Shown here in pieces: positions 9,716 through 20,515 of a DNA stretch of 64,000 bases (positions are counted from its first letter, which is position 1; each line of letters begins with the position of its first letter). The stretch is taken from NCBI RefSeq assembly GCF_963924675.1, contig NC_089224.1, positions 42,079,158 to 42,143,157 on the forward strand, given 5' to 3'. The notes beneath the pieces are model-generated. The model was given only the letters and a program-made list of their open reading frames with translations, did not search any database and was not told the origin of the DNA. This DNA is from Phocoena phocoena. Taxonomy: Eukaryota; Chordata; Mammalia; Artiodactyla; Phocoenidae. The translations under genes were made by a program, and so were the position numbers.

Positions 9716-12184
9716 GGGAATTAATTACTAAAGCATGAGTGAAGCCTGGCGAATAAGGAAATGTATGAGTCATTCAGAGAAACACAAATATTTTAAGATA
9801 CTGCAGAGAGTGTGCCTATGAGAAAGTGTGCGGATAAGCCTGAAAATATAGCTTAATCACATTATGAAACATATGAAGCCCATGCTGAAGATTCTGTGTG
9901 TTATCCCAAGGGAGATGCAGAGCTACTAAAACGTGTATTGAAGAAATAACATAAGGGAAGTTGCATGTTTATTGATTAAATAAGTAAATTCTTCCAAATA
10001 TTAATTTTGGATAACATGTCAAAAATGTGGAAGAACAGATCTTTACTTATTTAAATGCAAACATATTTATCTTACTTTAAAAACAAATCTCTTTATCTCT
10101 CTTAATTTGCTTAAATACTAATTTATTTAGTATGATATGTTTTAAATATCATCAGATTATATTGCAACAAAATCTGCACATATTTCCAAAAGCCTGAGAT
10201 AACACAAGTTAAATAATTTCTCCTATTAGAATGGAAAGAACAAAGCTCAGAGAAACATGACTGAATACGTGTTTACATTATATATCTCTTCTGGGAAATT
10301 CCTTACTGCCTTTTGATAGAACATTAAATTAAAACCTTCAATCAAATTTCTAAAGTTTTTACATTTAATGGAACATACTACTTATCTTTAGAGAAGGATA
10401 TTTTTTAATGATAAGATTTTATAAATCTATCAAGAAAGTCCTTGTGCTATGTGCAATAAAAGGAAAATCAACTGGTGAATAGAAAAGCTTCATATCAATA
10501 TTAAATAATTCATGATTCTGTTATACCCAGGCCCACGACATTTTATAGTCACTTTTTCTCTGTCAGATGTATGTGTGTGTGTAAAATTACAATATATTTA
10601 ATAAATATGTAAAGTTATATGTGTGTAAGGTTTTATATATATATATCTTTAATATATATGTAAAGTTACATATACATCGTTAATAAGGAAAATCTTATAT
10701 ATATTTAATAAGGAAAATATAGCTTTCAATGAAATTTTATATCTTGTAATTTTATTCCTGTCATTCTTTGATAAGTGAGAAATGTCTATAACTACCAATT
10801 TCAATTGAAAGTAATTGTCACGGAATTTTCTTTAATTAGTTTTGTTAAACTGGAGCTACGTTTCCTAGAATCTCCTACCCTGTATTGTTCTGGGTTAATG
10901 TGGGTAAACAAGGTACAACTGTAAGATCTGGGAGGCAGAGTGAAGCAACAGCCATTGCTCTCTGCAGGAACTAGTGGCTGGCTATGGTGACACACAGAAG
11001 GGCTGGCAGATTCTAGTTTGCACTTGCTTTCCTCTCCTCTGTTTTCAGTTCTTTCAACTGACCAGTAAAAGGCCCAGGTCCATGACAAGATGCTTTGCTG
11101 CATATATATACACTTCACTAAGATTTCTCCACCACTTTCTCCTTTGCAGGCCCAATTGGCCTGTCAGATTCACTGGCTGTGGCCCCTTGGTCTTCCTCCT
11201 ACCCCTGTAGACTTCCCTAGCTTGTTTATACATTTGTGTAGTTTGATTCCCTTACCTGATAACTCACAATGGTTCTGCTTCCCTGAGTGAACAACAACAC
11301 TAAATTTTTTTTTCTAACCCCTTAGTTGGGAAAATTTATAAGGAGGAAAAAAAATGGGGAGGAAAATTTAAGAACTACTGAAGGTAAATATATAAAGAAA
11401 AAAATGTTAGCTCATCAGTTTAGTCAGTTTTAACCTCTCACACTTCAGCATGCCTTCTGGGATTCTTATCAAATCTAGTATAATTGATTGGTGATTTTAT
11501 TGTTTCCCTTAAATATTGAATTTACAATGTATATATGTCATCATGAAGAAACTGTCATGCAAATTCACCCAAAGTTTTATTTGCATAATTTTAAATCTCA
11601 TTAGTCTTTATGACATGTTATTTAATCCACCTTTGTCTATTCACCTTCATTCTCTAATATTTATATCCTTTTAATGAATTCCCTCTATAAACATTCAGTG
11701 GGATGGGAAAAGGGGGAAGAATTAAATAATTGTTTTTAGAAGTAATTTTTTTCCCATACACAGCAATATAAATGTCAATTTCTATAAGCCAGAAATTTCA
11801 TTCAGAAAGACTTTTACCTTTCTGTAAAACGGTTAATGATTCAAATACTAGACCTTAATTATAAATTTTAAATTTGTAGTGAAGACATTAGTAATGGCAT
11901 TATCTTAAACTTAGTTTCCAGCCTTTTGGTTAAAAAGGTGCTCTTTGAACAACCCTACAGATGGTACCATGGATAGAACATCACAATGGAGCACTGCTGT
12001 CTCTTAAATGGTTAAAAAAAAAAAAAAAAAACCTTCTCCAAAGACAATCCCCTCCCCCTTTTACTTCCAAGAAAGTTTTCTGGTGGCAGAGAATTGTTTG
12101 CCAGTAAGACTAGGTTTTCCTTAGAGGAAAATGCTGATAGCAGAAGTGGATTTGGGTACTAAGTCTTGAGTCAGCTAAAAAATG
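9716..12184. other. Unrecognised sequence, AT-rich with a GC-richer patch
   Basis: No gene was found. 10560-10710 is TG/TA-rich low-complexity DNA. 10840-11300 is less AT-rich than its surroundings and has the look of an old repeat or retrotransposed fragment, but I cannot name it; the open frames there (10801-11118 minus, 10974-11290 plus) are overlapping and unsupported. A poly(A) run lies at 12013-12031. Confidence 0.4.
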
Positions 12185-12192
12185 GAAAAGTT

Positions 12193-12426
12193 GGGCTTCC
12201 CTGGTGGCACAGTAGTTGAGAGTCCGCCTGCCGATGCAGGGGACACGGGTTCGTGCCCCAGTCCGGGAAGATCCCACATGCCGCAGAGCAGCTGGGCCCA
12301 TGAGCCATGGCCGCTGAGCATACGCGTCTGGAGCCTGTGCTCCACAATGGGAGAGGCCACAACAGTGAGAGGCTTGCGTACCACAAAAAAACAAAACAAA
12401 ACAAAAACAAACAAACAAAAAAAATA
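12193..12426 (+). mobile_element. CHR-1-type tRNA-derived SINE
   Basis: Begins GGGCTTCCCTGGTGGC, with the pol III A-box-like TGGTGGCACAGTAG and B-box-like GGTTCGTGCC ~50 bases on, then the CHR-1 body ending GCTTGCGTACCAC and an A-rich (CAAAA)n tail. It is flanked by the direct repeat GAAAAGTT (12185-12192 and 12427-12434), the expected target-site duplication. CpG sites are partly decayed. Open frames on both strands here are SINE shadows. Confidence 0.95.
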
Positions 12427-12619
12427 GAAAAGTTCACTCTGGGACCCAACACTGATCCATTAATTTTGAAGGGGCCTGAAATGCTTTCAGTTCAGTAATG
12501 GACCACTGGATATTGTTAGAAGTAAAATCAAATTCTCTGGAATAAAGCTTCCTTAATTTAATCCTATTATATTCACAAAGATTAGGGTCAAACAATGATT
12601 TCACAGCCAACGGCCAATA

Positions 12620-13221
12620 AAGACACCAGAAAGCAAGCATGAAAAACAAGTAACTGATTTTGATCTTAAATGACTACAGATATTGAGATTATCAAATATA
12701 TAATATAAAACAACTATGTAAGAAATATTTAAAGAAAAAAGGCAATTAGAAGAATTGCAACAAAAGGCATTAGAATTAAACAAAAAGATTTGAAAACTAT
12801 AAACTAAGAAATAAAAATTTTCTAGATGTAAAATAAAATCCTTGAGGAAAAAGTCAATGGATGTATTAATTTGTAGATAATAAGCGGCTGAAGAAAGAAT
12901 AATAAAACTGTATCTGAAGAAATCACCCAGATTTAAGCAACTCCCCGAAAAGATGAAAATCAGGAAATAATTAAGAGATATGGGGGACAGTATGAAAATG
13001 TATAGTATACATTTAATTGATGTTGTAGGGGAAGAGAACTGAAAAAACGAATTGAGGAAATACAGCTGCAAATTTTCCCAGTACTGACAGAAATGGTAAT
13101 ATAAATGAAAAATTTATGAATCTATATTCTGAATGGCACAAATAAAAAAATAAATCAGGCCCATATTCATTATATTGAAACTTCAGAACATAAAGGAAAA
13201 GAGCCTTAAAAGTGGACATAG
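12620..13221 (+). mobile_element. Ancient L1/HAL1-like ORF1 fragment, left half
   Basis: The text follows old L1M/HAL1 ORF1: 'GAGATTATCAAATATATAATATAAAACAACTATG' near 12685, a GCTGAAGAAAGAATAATAAAAC step (12888), a 'GAAATCACCCAGA' step, and 'TGAAACTTCAGAACATAAAGG...AAAGAGCCTTAAAAG' at the end. It is broken exactly at the young L1 and continues at 20903. It is full of stops. The 156-codon minus-strand frame at 12601-13071 is its antisense shadow. Confidence 0.65.
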
Positions 13222-13233
13222 GGGGGGACCTTG

Positions 13234-13243
13234 AAGATGGCGG
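13234..13243 (+). promoter_or_regulatory. YY1-like site at L1 start
   Basis: AAGATGGCGG lies 12 bases into the element. YY1 binds the same kind of AAGATGGC motif near the start of human L1 and helps set the transcription start; the position here is equivalent. The older minus-strand copy at 611-620 has ATGGTG instead, a CpG-type change. Confidence 0.65.
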
Positions 13244-13905
13244 AAGAGTAAGACGCGGAGATCGCCTTCCTCCCCACGGATACACCAGAAATACATCCAC
13301 ACGTGGAACAACTCCTACAGAACTCCTACTGAAGGCTGGCAGAAGACCTCAGACCTCCCAAAAGGCAAGAAACTCCCCACGTAACTGGGTAGGGCAAAAG
13401 AAAAAACAGAGACAAAAGAATAAGGACGGCACCTGCACCAGTGGGAGGGAGCTGTGAAGGAGGAAAAGTTTCCACACACTAGGAAGCCCCTCCGCGGGCG
13501 GAGACTGCGGGAGGCGGAGGGGGGAGCTTCGGGACCGCGGAGTGGTGCACAGCGACGGGTGCGGAGGTCAAAGCGGGGAGATTCCCGCACAGAGGATCGG
13601 TGCCGACCGGCACTCACCAGCCAGAGAGGCTTGTCTGCTCGCCCGCCAGGGCGGGCGGGGCTGCGAGCTGAGGCTCGGGTTTCGGTTTTGGACGGAGCAA
13701 AGGGAGAGGACTGGGGTTGGCAGCTTGAACATAGCCTGAAGGGGTTAGTGCACCGCGACTCGGGGTTCGGGGACAAGGGAGGGAGTTAGGGGAGGGATTT
13801 CGGGGGAAAAGCCTGCACCTGCCGAAGAGGCAAGAGACTTTTTCTTCCCTCTTTGTCTCCTGGTGCGCGAGGAGAGGGGTTTAAGAGCGCTGCTTAAAGG
13901 AACTC

Positions 13906-14076
13906 CAGAGACGGGCGCGAGCCGCGGCTGAGGGCGCGAGCCCCCGAGACGGGCGCGAGCCGCGGCTGAAAGCGCAAACCCCAGAGACGGGCGCGAGCCG
14001 CGGCTGAAAGCGCAAACCCCAGAGACGGGCGCGAGCCGCGGCTAAAACCGCGGACCCCAGAGACGGGCGGGAGACG
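13906..14076 (+). repeat. 38-bp GC-rich tandem array in L1 5' UTR
   Basis: The anchor GAGACGGGCG recurs at 13908, 13946, 13984, 14022 and 14060, exactly 38 bases apart, giving four full units and a partial fifth. Units share GAGACGGGCGCGAGCCGCGG and then vary (CTGAGGGCGCGAGCC versus CTGAAAGCGCAAACC). The array is strongly CpG-rich. By analogy with mouse L1 monomers it may influence promoter strength, which is an inference. Confidence 0.95.
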
Positions 14077-14570
14077 CTAAGGCTGCTGCTGCCGCCACCA
14101 AGGGGCCTGTGTGCGAGCACAGGTCACTCTCCACACCCCTCTTCCGCGGAGCCTGTGCAGCCCGCCACTGCCAGGTTCCCGGGATCCAGGGACAACTTCC
14201 CCGGGACAGCGCACGGCGGGCCTCAGGCTGGTGCAACGTCACGCCGGCCTCTGCCGCAACGTCACGCTGCCTCTGCCGCCGCAGGCCGGCCCCGCACGCA
14301 GTGCCCCTCCTTCCCCCATCCCCCAACCCCCGGCCTGAGTGAGCCGGAGGCCCCGAATCAGCGGCTCCTTTAACCCCGTCCTGTCTGAGCGAAAAAACAG
14401 ACGCCCTCCAGCGACCTACACGCAGAGGCAGGGCCAAATCCAAAGCTGAGCTCCTGTGAGCTGTGAAAACAAAGAAGAGAAAGGGAAATCTCTCCCAGCA
14501 GCCACAGAAGCAGCGGATTAAAGCTCCACAATCAACTTGATATACCCTGCATCTGTGGAATACCTGAATA

Positions 14571-15215
14571 GACAAGGAATGATCCCAAATTGAAGAGGTG
14601 GAATTTAGGAGCGAAATCTATGATTTTTTTTCACTTTTCCTCTTTTTGTGAAGGTGTACGTGTATGCTCCTGTGTGACATCTAGTCTGTATACTCTAGCT
14701 TCCACCATTTGTACTAGGGCTCTATCCGTCCATGACTTTTTTTTAAAAATTCTTTTTCTTAATAATTAAGTTTAATTGTAATAACTTTATTATACTTTAC
14801 CTTCGTTCTTTCTTTCTTTCCTTCCTTCCCTCCCTCCTTTAGACAACGAATCACCCCAAATTGAGGAGGTGGTCTCAGGGAGCAGGATTTATGATTTTTC
14901 CCCCTTTACCTCTTTTTGTGAAGGTGTATGTGTATGCTTCTGTGTAAGATTTTCTCTGTATAGCTTTGCTTCCAACATTTGTCCTAAGGTTCTATCCGTC
15001 CCTTTTTTTTTTTTTCTAAATATTGTTTAATTCAATAACTATATTATACTTTATTCTATTTTTACTGTATCATCTTTCTTTCTGTCTTTTTTTCCTTCTT
15101 TCCCTCCTTCCTTCCTTCCTCCCTCCCTCCCTCCCTCCTTTCTTTCCTTCTTTGCTTCTTTCTTCCTTCCTTCCTTTCCTCCTTTCCTTCTTTCTTTCCT
15201 CATACCTCTACTAAT
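14571..15215 (+). repeat. ~271-bp tandem duplication with pyrimidine tracts
   Basis: GACAAGGAATGATCCCAAAT (14571) recurs as GACAACGAATCACCCCAAAT (14842). The similarity continues in order through GAGGTGG, TTTACCTCTTTTTGTGAAGG, TGTATGC, CTGTGT, TCTATCCGTCC and the TTATACTTTA step, and each copy ends in a (CTTT/CCTT)n tract (14805-14840; 15067-15210). The copies differ at many positions, so the duplication predates this insertion and is probably a subfamily trait. Confidence 0.9.
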
Positions 15216-15744
15216 TCTCTCTACTTTTTCTCCCTTTTATTCTGAGCCGTGTGGATGAAAGGCTCGTGGTGCTCCAGCCAGGAGTCAGGGCTCTGCCTCT
15301 GAGGTAGGAGAGCCAACTTCAGGTCACTGGTCAACAAGAGACCTCCCAGCTCCACATAATATTAAACGGCGGAAATCTCCCAGAGACCTCCATCTTAACA
15401 CCAGCACCCAGCTTCACTCAACGACCAGCAAGCCACAGTGCTGGACAACCTATGCCAAACAACTAGCAAAACAGGAACACAACCCCACCCATTAGCAGAG
15501 AGGCTGCCTAAAATCATAATAAGGCCACAGACACCCCAAAACACACCACCAGACGTGAACCTGCCCACTAGAGAGACAAGATCCAGCCTCATCCAGCACA
15601 ACACAGGCACTAGTCCCCTCCACCAGGAAGCCTACACAACCCACTGAAACAACCTTAGCCACTGGAGACAGACATCAAAAACAACGGGAACTACGAACGT
15701 GCAGCCTGCAAAAAGGAGACCCCAAACACAGTAAGATAAGCAAA

Positions 15745-16638
15745 ATGAGAAGACAGAAAAACACACAGCAGATGAAGGAGCAAGATAAAAACCCACCAGA
15801 CCTAACAAATGAAGAGGAAATAGGCAATCTACCTGAAAAAGAATTCAGAATAATGATAGTAAGGATGATCCGAAATCTTGGAAGTAGAATGGACAAAATG
15901 CAAGAAACAGTTAACAAGGACCTACAAGAACTAAAGATGAAACAAGCAACGATGAACAATGCAATAAATGAAATTAAAATCACTCTAGATAGGATCAATA
16001 GCAGAATAACTGAGGCAGAAGAACGGATAAGTGACCTGGAAGATAAAGTAGTGGAAATAACTACTGCAGAGCAGAATAAAGAAAAAAGAATGAAAAGAAC
16101 TGAGGACAGTCTCAGAGACCTCTGGGACAACATGAAACGCACCAACATTCGAATTATAGGGGTTCCAGAAGAAGAAGAAAGAAAGAAAGGGACTGAGAAA
16201 ATATTTGAAGAGATTATAGTTGAAAACTTCCCTAATATGGGAAAGGAAATAGTTAATCAAGTCCAGGAAGCACAGAGGGTCCCATACAGGATAAATACAA
16301 GGAGAAACACGCCAAGACACATATTAATCAAACTGTCAAAAATTAAATACAAAGAAAGCATATTAAAAGCAGCAAGGGAAAAACAACAAATAACACACAA
16401 GGGAATCCCCATAAGGTTAACAGCTGATCTCTCAGCAGAAACCCTACAAGCCAGAAGGGAGTGGCAGGACATACTGAAAGTGATGAAGGAGAATAGCCTG
16501 AAACCAAGACTACTCTACCCAGCAAGGATCTCATTCACATTTGATGGAGAAATTAAAACCTTTACAGACAAGCAAAAGCTGAGAGAGTTCAGCACCACCA
16601 AACCAGCTTTACAACAAATGCTAAAGGAACTTCTCTAG
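15745..16638 (+). CDS. L1 ORF1: L1 ORF1p, RNA-binding chaperone
   Basis: This 297-residue protein coats L1 RNA as a trimer and acts as a nucleic-acid chaperone in the L1 ribonucleoprotein. The N-terminal ~45 residues are charged. Residues ~48-125 are a heptad-rich coiled coil (…[10 protein letters not shown]…[11 protein letters not shown]…[13 protein letters not shown]). The RRM begins near residue 134 at [10 protein letters not shown]. The C-terminal domain includes [22 protein letters not shown] and [17 protein letters not shown]. It is shorter than human ORF1p (338 residues), mainly N-terminally. The ATG is the first in this frame after the 5' UTR; TAG ends it 22 bases before the ORF2 start. 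No stop or frameshift is present. Minus-strand frames at 15675-16534 are shadows. Confidence 0.95.
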   Translation: MRRQKNTQQMKEQDKNPPDLTNEEEIGNLPEKEFRIMIVRMIRNLGSRMDKMQETVNKDLQELKMKQATMNNAINEIKITLDRINSRITEAEERISDLEDKVVEITTAEQNKEKRMKRTEDSLRDLWDNMKRTNIRIIGVPEEEERKKGTEKIFEEIIVENFPNMGKEIVNQVQEAQRVPYRINTRRNTPRHILIKLSKIKYKESILKAAREKQQITHKGIPIRLTADLSAETLQARREWQDILKVMKENSLKPRLLYPARISFTFDGEIKTFTDKQKLREFSTTKPALQQMLKELL

Positions 16639-16660
16639 ACGCGAAACACAAGAGAAGGAA

Positions 16661-19600
16661 ATGACCTATAGTAGCGAACCCAAAACAATATATAAAATGG
16701 AAATAGGAACATACATATCAATAATTACCTTAAATGTAAATGGACTAAATGCTCCCACCAAAAGACACAGATTGGCTGAATGGATACAAAAACAAGACCC
16801 TTATATATGCTGTCTACAAGAGACCCACTTCAGAACTAGAGACACATACAGACTGAAAGTAAGGGGATGGAAAAAGATATTCCATGCAAATGGAAACCAA
16901 AAGAAAGCTGGAGTAGCAATTCTCATATCAGACAAAATAGACTTTAAAATAAGGACTATTAAAAGGGACAAAGAAGGACACTACATAATGATCAAGGGAT
17001 CGATCCAAAAAGAAGATATAACAATTGTAAATATTTATGCACCCAACATAAGAGCACCTCAATACATAAGGCAAATACTAACAACCATAAAAGGGGAGAT
17101 CAACAGTAACACATTCATAGTAGGGGACTTTAACACCCCACTTTCACCCATGGACAGATCATCCAAAATGAAAATAAATAAGGAAACACAAGCTTTAAAT
17201 GATACATTAAACAAGATGGACTTAATTGATATTTATAGGACACTCCATCCAAAAACAACAGAATACACATTTTTCTCAAGTGCTCATGGAACATTCTCCA
17301 GGATAGATCATATCTTGGGTCACAAATCAAGCCTTGGTAAATTTAAGAAAATTGAAATTGTATCAAGTATCTTTTCCGACCACAACGCCATGAGACTAGA
17401 TATCAATTACAGGAAAAGATCTGTAAAAAATACAAACACATGGAGGCTAAACAATACACTACTTAATAATGAAGTGATCACTGAAAAAATCAAAGAGGAA
17501 ATAAAAAAATACCTAGAAACAAATGACAATGGGGACACAACGACCCAAAACCTATGGGATGCAGCAAAAGCAGTTCTAAGGGGGAAGTTTATAGCAATAC
17601 AAGCCCACCTTAAGAAGCAGGAAACATCTCGAATAAACAACGTAACCTTGCACCTCAAGCAATTAGAGAAAGAAGAACAAAAAAACCCCAAAGCTAGCAG
17701 AAGGAAAGAAATCATAAAAATCAGATCAGAAATAAATGAAAAAGAAATGAAGGAAACGATAGCAAAGATCAATAAAACTAAAAGCTGGTTCTTTGAGAAG
17801 ATAAACAAAATAGATAAACCACTAGCCAGACTCATCAAGAAAAAAAGGGAGAAGACTCAAATCAATAGAATTAGAAATGAAAAAGGAGAAGTAACAACTG
17901 ACACTGCAGAAATAAAAAAAATCATGAGAGATTACTACAAGCAACTCTATGCCAATAAAATGGACAATCTGGAAGAAATGGACAAATTTTTAGAAATGCA
18001 CAACCTGCCAAGACTGAATCAGGAAGAAATAGAAAATATGAACAGACCAATCACAAGCACTGAAATTGAAACTGTGATTAAAAATCTTCCAACAAACAAA
18101 AGCCCAGGACCAGATGGCTTCACAGGTGAATTCTATCAAACGTTTAGAGAAGAGCTAACACCTATCCTTCTCAAACTCTTCCAAAATATAGCAGAGGGAG
18201 GAACACTCCCAAATTCCTTCTACGAAGCCACCATCACCTTGATACCAAAACCAGACAAGGATGTCACAAAGAAAGAAAACTACAGGCCAATATCACTGAT
18301 GAACATAGATGCAAAAATCCTCAACAAAATACTAGCAAACAGAATCCAACAGCACATTAAAAGGATCATACACCATGATCAAGTGGGGTTTATTCCAGGA
18401 ATGCAAGGATTCTTCAATATACGCAAATCTATCAATGTGATAAACCATATTAACAAATTGAAGGAGAAAAACCATATGATCATCTCAATAGATGCAGAGA
18501 AAGCTTTCGACAAAATTCAACACCCATTTATGATCAAAACCCTCCAGAAAGTAGGCATAGAGGGAACTTTCCTAAACATAATAAAAGCCATATATGACAA
18601 GCCCACAGCCAACATCATCCTCAATGGTGAAAAACTGAAAGCATTTCCACTAAGATCAGGAACAAGACAAGGTTGCCCACTCTCACCACTCTTATTCAAC
18701 ATAGTTTTGGAAGTTTTAGCCACAGCAATCAGAGAAGAAAAGGAAATAAAAGGAATCCACATCGGAAAAGAAGAAGTAAAGCTGTCACTGTTTGCAGATG
18801 ACATGATACTATACATAGAGAATCCTAAAGATGCTACCAGAAAACTACTAGAGCTAATCAATGAATTTGGTAAAGTAGCAGGATACAAAATTAATGCACA
18901 GAAATCTCTGGCATTCCTATATACTCATGATGAAAAATCTGAAAGTGAAATCAAGAAAACACTCCCATTTACCATTGCAACAAAAAGAATAAAATATCTA
19001 GGAATAAACCTACCTAAGGATACGAAAGACCTGTATGCAGAAAATTATAAGACACTGATGAAAGAAATTAAAGATGATACAAATAGATGGAGAGATATAC
19101 CATGTTCTTGGATGGGAAGAATCAACATTGTGAAAATGACTCTACTACCCAAAGCAATCTACAGATTCAATGCAATCCCTATCAAACTACCACTGGCATT
19201 TTTCACAGAACTAGAACAAAAAATTTCGCAATTTGTATGGAAACACAAAAGACCCCGAATAGCCAAAGCAATCTTTAGAACGAAAAAAGAAGCTGGAGGA
19301 ATAAGGCTCCCTGACTTCAGACTATATTACAAAGCAACAGTAATCAAGACAGTATGGTACTGGCACAAAAACAGAAAGATAGATCAGTGGAACAGGATAG
19401 AAAGCCCAGAGATAAACCCACGCACATATGGACACCTTATCTTTGACAAAGGAGGCAGGAATGTACAGTGGAGAAAGGACAGCCTCTTCAATAAATGGTG
19501 CTGGGAAAACTGGACAGGTACATGTAAAAGTATGAGATTAGATCACTCCCTAACACCATACACAAAAATAAGCTCAAAATGGATTAAAGACCTAAATGTA

Positions 19601-20515
19601 AGGCCAGAAACTATCAAACTCTTAGAAGAAAACATAGGAAGAACACTCTATGACATAAATCACAGCAAGATCCTTTCTGACCCACCTCCTAGAGTAATGG
19701 AAATAAAAACAAAAATAAACAAATGGGACCTAATGAAACTTCAAAGCTTTTGCACAGCAAAGGAAACCATAACCAAGACCAAAAGACAACCCTCAGAATG
19801 GGAGAAAACATTTGCAAATGAAGCAACTGACAAAGGATTAATCTCCAAAATTTACAAGCAGCTCATGCAGCTCAATAACAAAAAAACAAACAACCCCATC
19901 CAAAAATGGGCAGAAGACCTAAATAGACATTTCTCCAAAGAAGATATACAGAATGCCAACAAACACATGAAAGAATGCTCAACATCATTAATCATTAGAG
20001 AAATGCAAATCAAAACTACAATGAGATATCATCTCACACCAGTCAGAATGGCCATCATCAAAAAATCAAGAAACAATAAATGCTGGAGAGGGTGTGGAGA
20101 AAAGGGGACACTCTTGCACTGCTGGTGGGAATGTGAATTGGTTCAGCCACTGTGGAGAACAGTATGGAGGTTCCTTAAAAAACTACAAATAGAATTACCA
20201 TATGACCCAGCAATCCCACTACTTGGCATATACCCTGAGAAAACCAAAATTCAAAGAGAGTCATGTACCAAAATGTTCATTGCAGCTCTATTTACAATAG
20301 CCAGGACATGGAAACAACCTAAGCGCCCATCATCGGATGAATGGATAAAGAAGATGTGGCACATATACACAATGGAATATTACTCAGCCTTAAAAAGAAA
20401 TGAAATTGAGCTATTTGTAATGAGATGGATAGACCTAGAATCTGTCATACAGAGTGAAGTAAGTCAGAAAGAAAAAGACAAATACCGTATGCTAACACAT
20501 ATATATGGAATTTAA
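16661..20515 (+). CDS. L1 ORF2: L1 ORF2p, endonuclease-reverse transcriptase
   Basis: This 1284-residue protein nicks target DNA and primes reverse transcription from the nick. The AP-like endonuclease (residues ~15-250) keeps N25 (TLNVNG), E54 (QETH), D156/N158 (GDFN), D216 (SRIDH) and D240/H241 (SDH), each 11 residues beyond the human positions. The reverse transcriptase has [30 protein letters not shown] and the catalytic FADD at 711-714. The C-terminal Cys motif is C1141-X3-C1145-X7-H1153-X4-C1158. The 11-residue N-terminal extension and a second ATG at residue 13 (16697, AAAATGG context) leave the true start open. No frame break occurs. Translation probably follows ORF1 by reinitiation, as in other L1s; that is inferred. 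Confidence 0.96.
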   Translation: MTYSSEPKTIYKMEIGTYISIITLNVNGLNAPTKRHRLAEWIQKQDPYICCLQETHFRTRDTYRLKVRGWKKIFHANGNQKKAGVAILISDKIDFKIRTIKRDKEGHYIMIKGSIQKEDITIVNIYAPNIRAPQYIRQILTTIKGEINSNTFIVGDFNTPLSPMDRSSKMKINKETQALNDTLNKMDLIDIYRTLHPKTTEYTFFSSAHGTFSRIDHILGHKSSLGKFKKIEIVSSIFSDHNAMRLDINYRKRSVKNTNTWRLNNTLLNNEVITEKIKEEIKKYLETNDNGDTTTQNLWDAAKAVLRGKFIAIQAHLKKQETSRINNVTLHLKQLEKEEQKNPKASRRKEIIKIRSEINEKEMKETIAKINKTKSWFFEKINKIDKPLARLIKKKREKTQINRIRNEKGEVTTDTAEIKKIMRDYYKQLYANKMDNLEEMDKFLEMHNLPRLNQEEIENMNRPITSTEIETVIKNLPTNKSPGPDGFTGEFYQTFREELTPILLKLFQNIAEGGTLPNSFYEATITLIPKPDKDVTKKENYRPISLMNIDAKILNKILANRIQQHIKRIIHHDQVGFIPGMQGFFNIRKSINVINHINKLKEKNHMIISIDAEKAFDKIQHPFMIKTLQKVGIEGTFLNIIKAIYDKPTANIILNGEKLKAFPLRSGTRQGCPLSPLLFNIVLEVLATAIREEKEIKGIHIGKEEVKLSLFADDMILYIENPKDATRKLLELINEFGKVAGYKINAQKSLAFLYTHDEKSESEIKKTLPFTIATKRIKYLGINLPKDTKDLYAENYKTLMKEIKDDTNRWRDIPCSWMGRINIVKMTLLPKAIYRFNAIPIKLPLAFFTELEQKISQFVWKHKRPRIAKAIFRTKKEAGGIRLPDFRLYYKATVIKTVWYWHKNRKIDQWNRIESPEINPRTYGHLIFDKGGRNVQWRKDSLFNKWCWENWTGTCKSMRLDHSLTPYTKISSKWIKDLNVRPETIKLLEENIGRTLYDINHSKILSDPPPRVMEIKTKINKWDLMKLQSFCTAKETITKTKRQPSEWEKTFANEATDKGLISKIYKQLMQLNNKKTNNPIQKWAEDLNRHFSKEDIQNANKHMKECSTSLIIREMQIKTTMRYHLTPVRMAIIKKSRNNKCWRGCGEKGTLLHCWWECELVQPLWRTVWRFLKKLQIELPYDPAIPLLGIYPEKTKIQRESCTKMFIAALFTIARTWKQPKRPSSDEWIKKMWHIYTMEYYSALKRNEIELFVMRWIDLESVIQSEVSQKEKDKYRMLTHIYGI

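Larger units (their letters stand above)
13222..15744 (+). promoter_or_regulatory. L1 5' UTR / internal promoter region
   Basis: About 2.5 kb, much longer than the ~0.9 kb human L1 5' UTR. The first ~1.2 kb is CpG- and GC-rich, contrasting sharply with flanking DNA. It starts with a G-run and a YY1-like motif. Inside are a 38-bp tandem array (13906-14076), a ~271-bp tandem duplication (14571-15210) and two pyrimidine-rich tracts. L1 5' UTRs are known to hold an internal RNA polymerase II promoter, so that role is inferred here by position. Long antisense frames (13315-13776; 14042-14575) also occur. Confidence 0.85.

Noticed and set aside
12110..12498. Overlapping open frames of 63-102 codons on both strands
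   Set aside because: They translate a CHR-1 SINE. The same phrases recur in frames over the SINEs at 33834, 36215, 44730, 50665, 53989 and 62166, so they are shadows of GC-rich SINE sequence.
12601..13071. 156-codon minus-strand open frame, hydrophobic
   Set aside because: It is the antisense of ancient L1/HAL1-like ORF1 text. The hydrophobic residues come from T-rich antisense codons, not from a membrane protein.
13906..14076. Regularly spaced direct repeats resembling a CRISPR array
   Set aside because: Units are contiguous with no unique spacers and lie inside a mammalian L1 5' UTR.
15023..15214. 63-codon frame rich in Phe, Leu, Pro and Ser
   Set aside because: Direct translation of a CTTT/CCTT tract in the L1 5' UTR.
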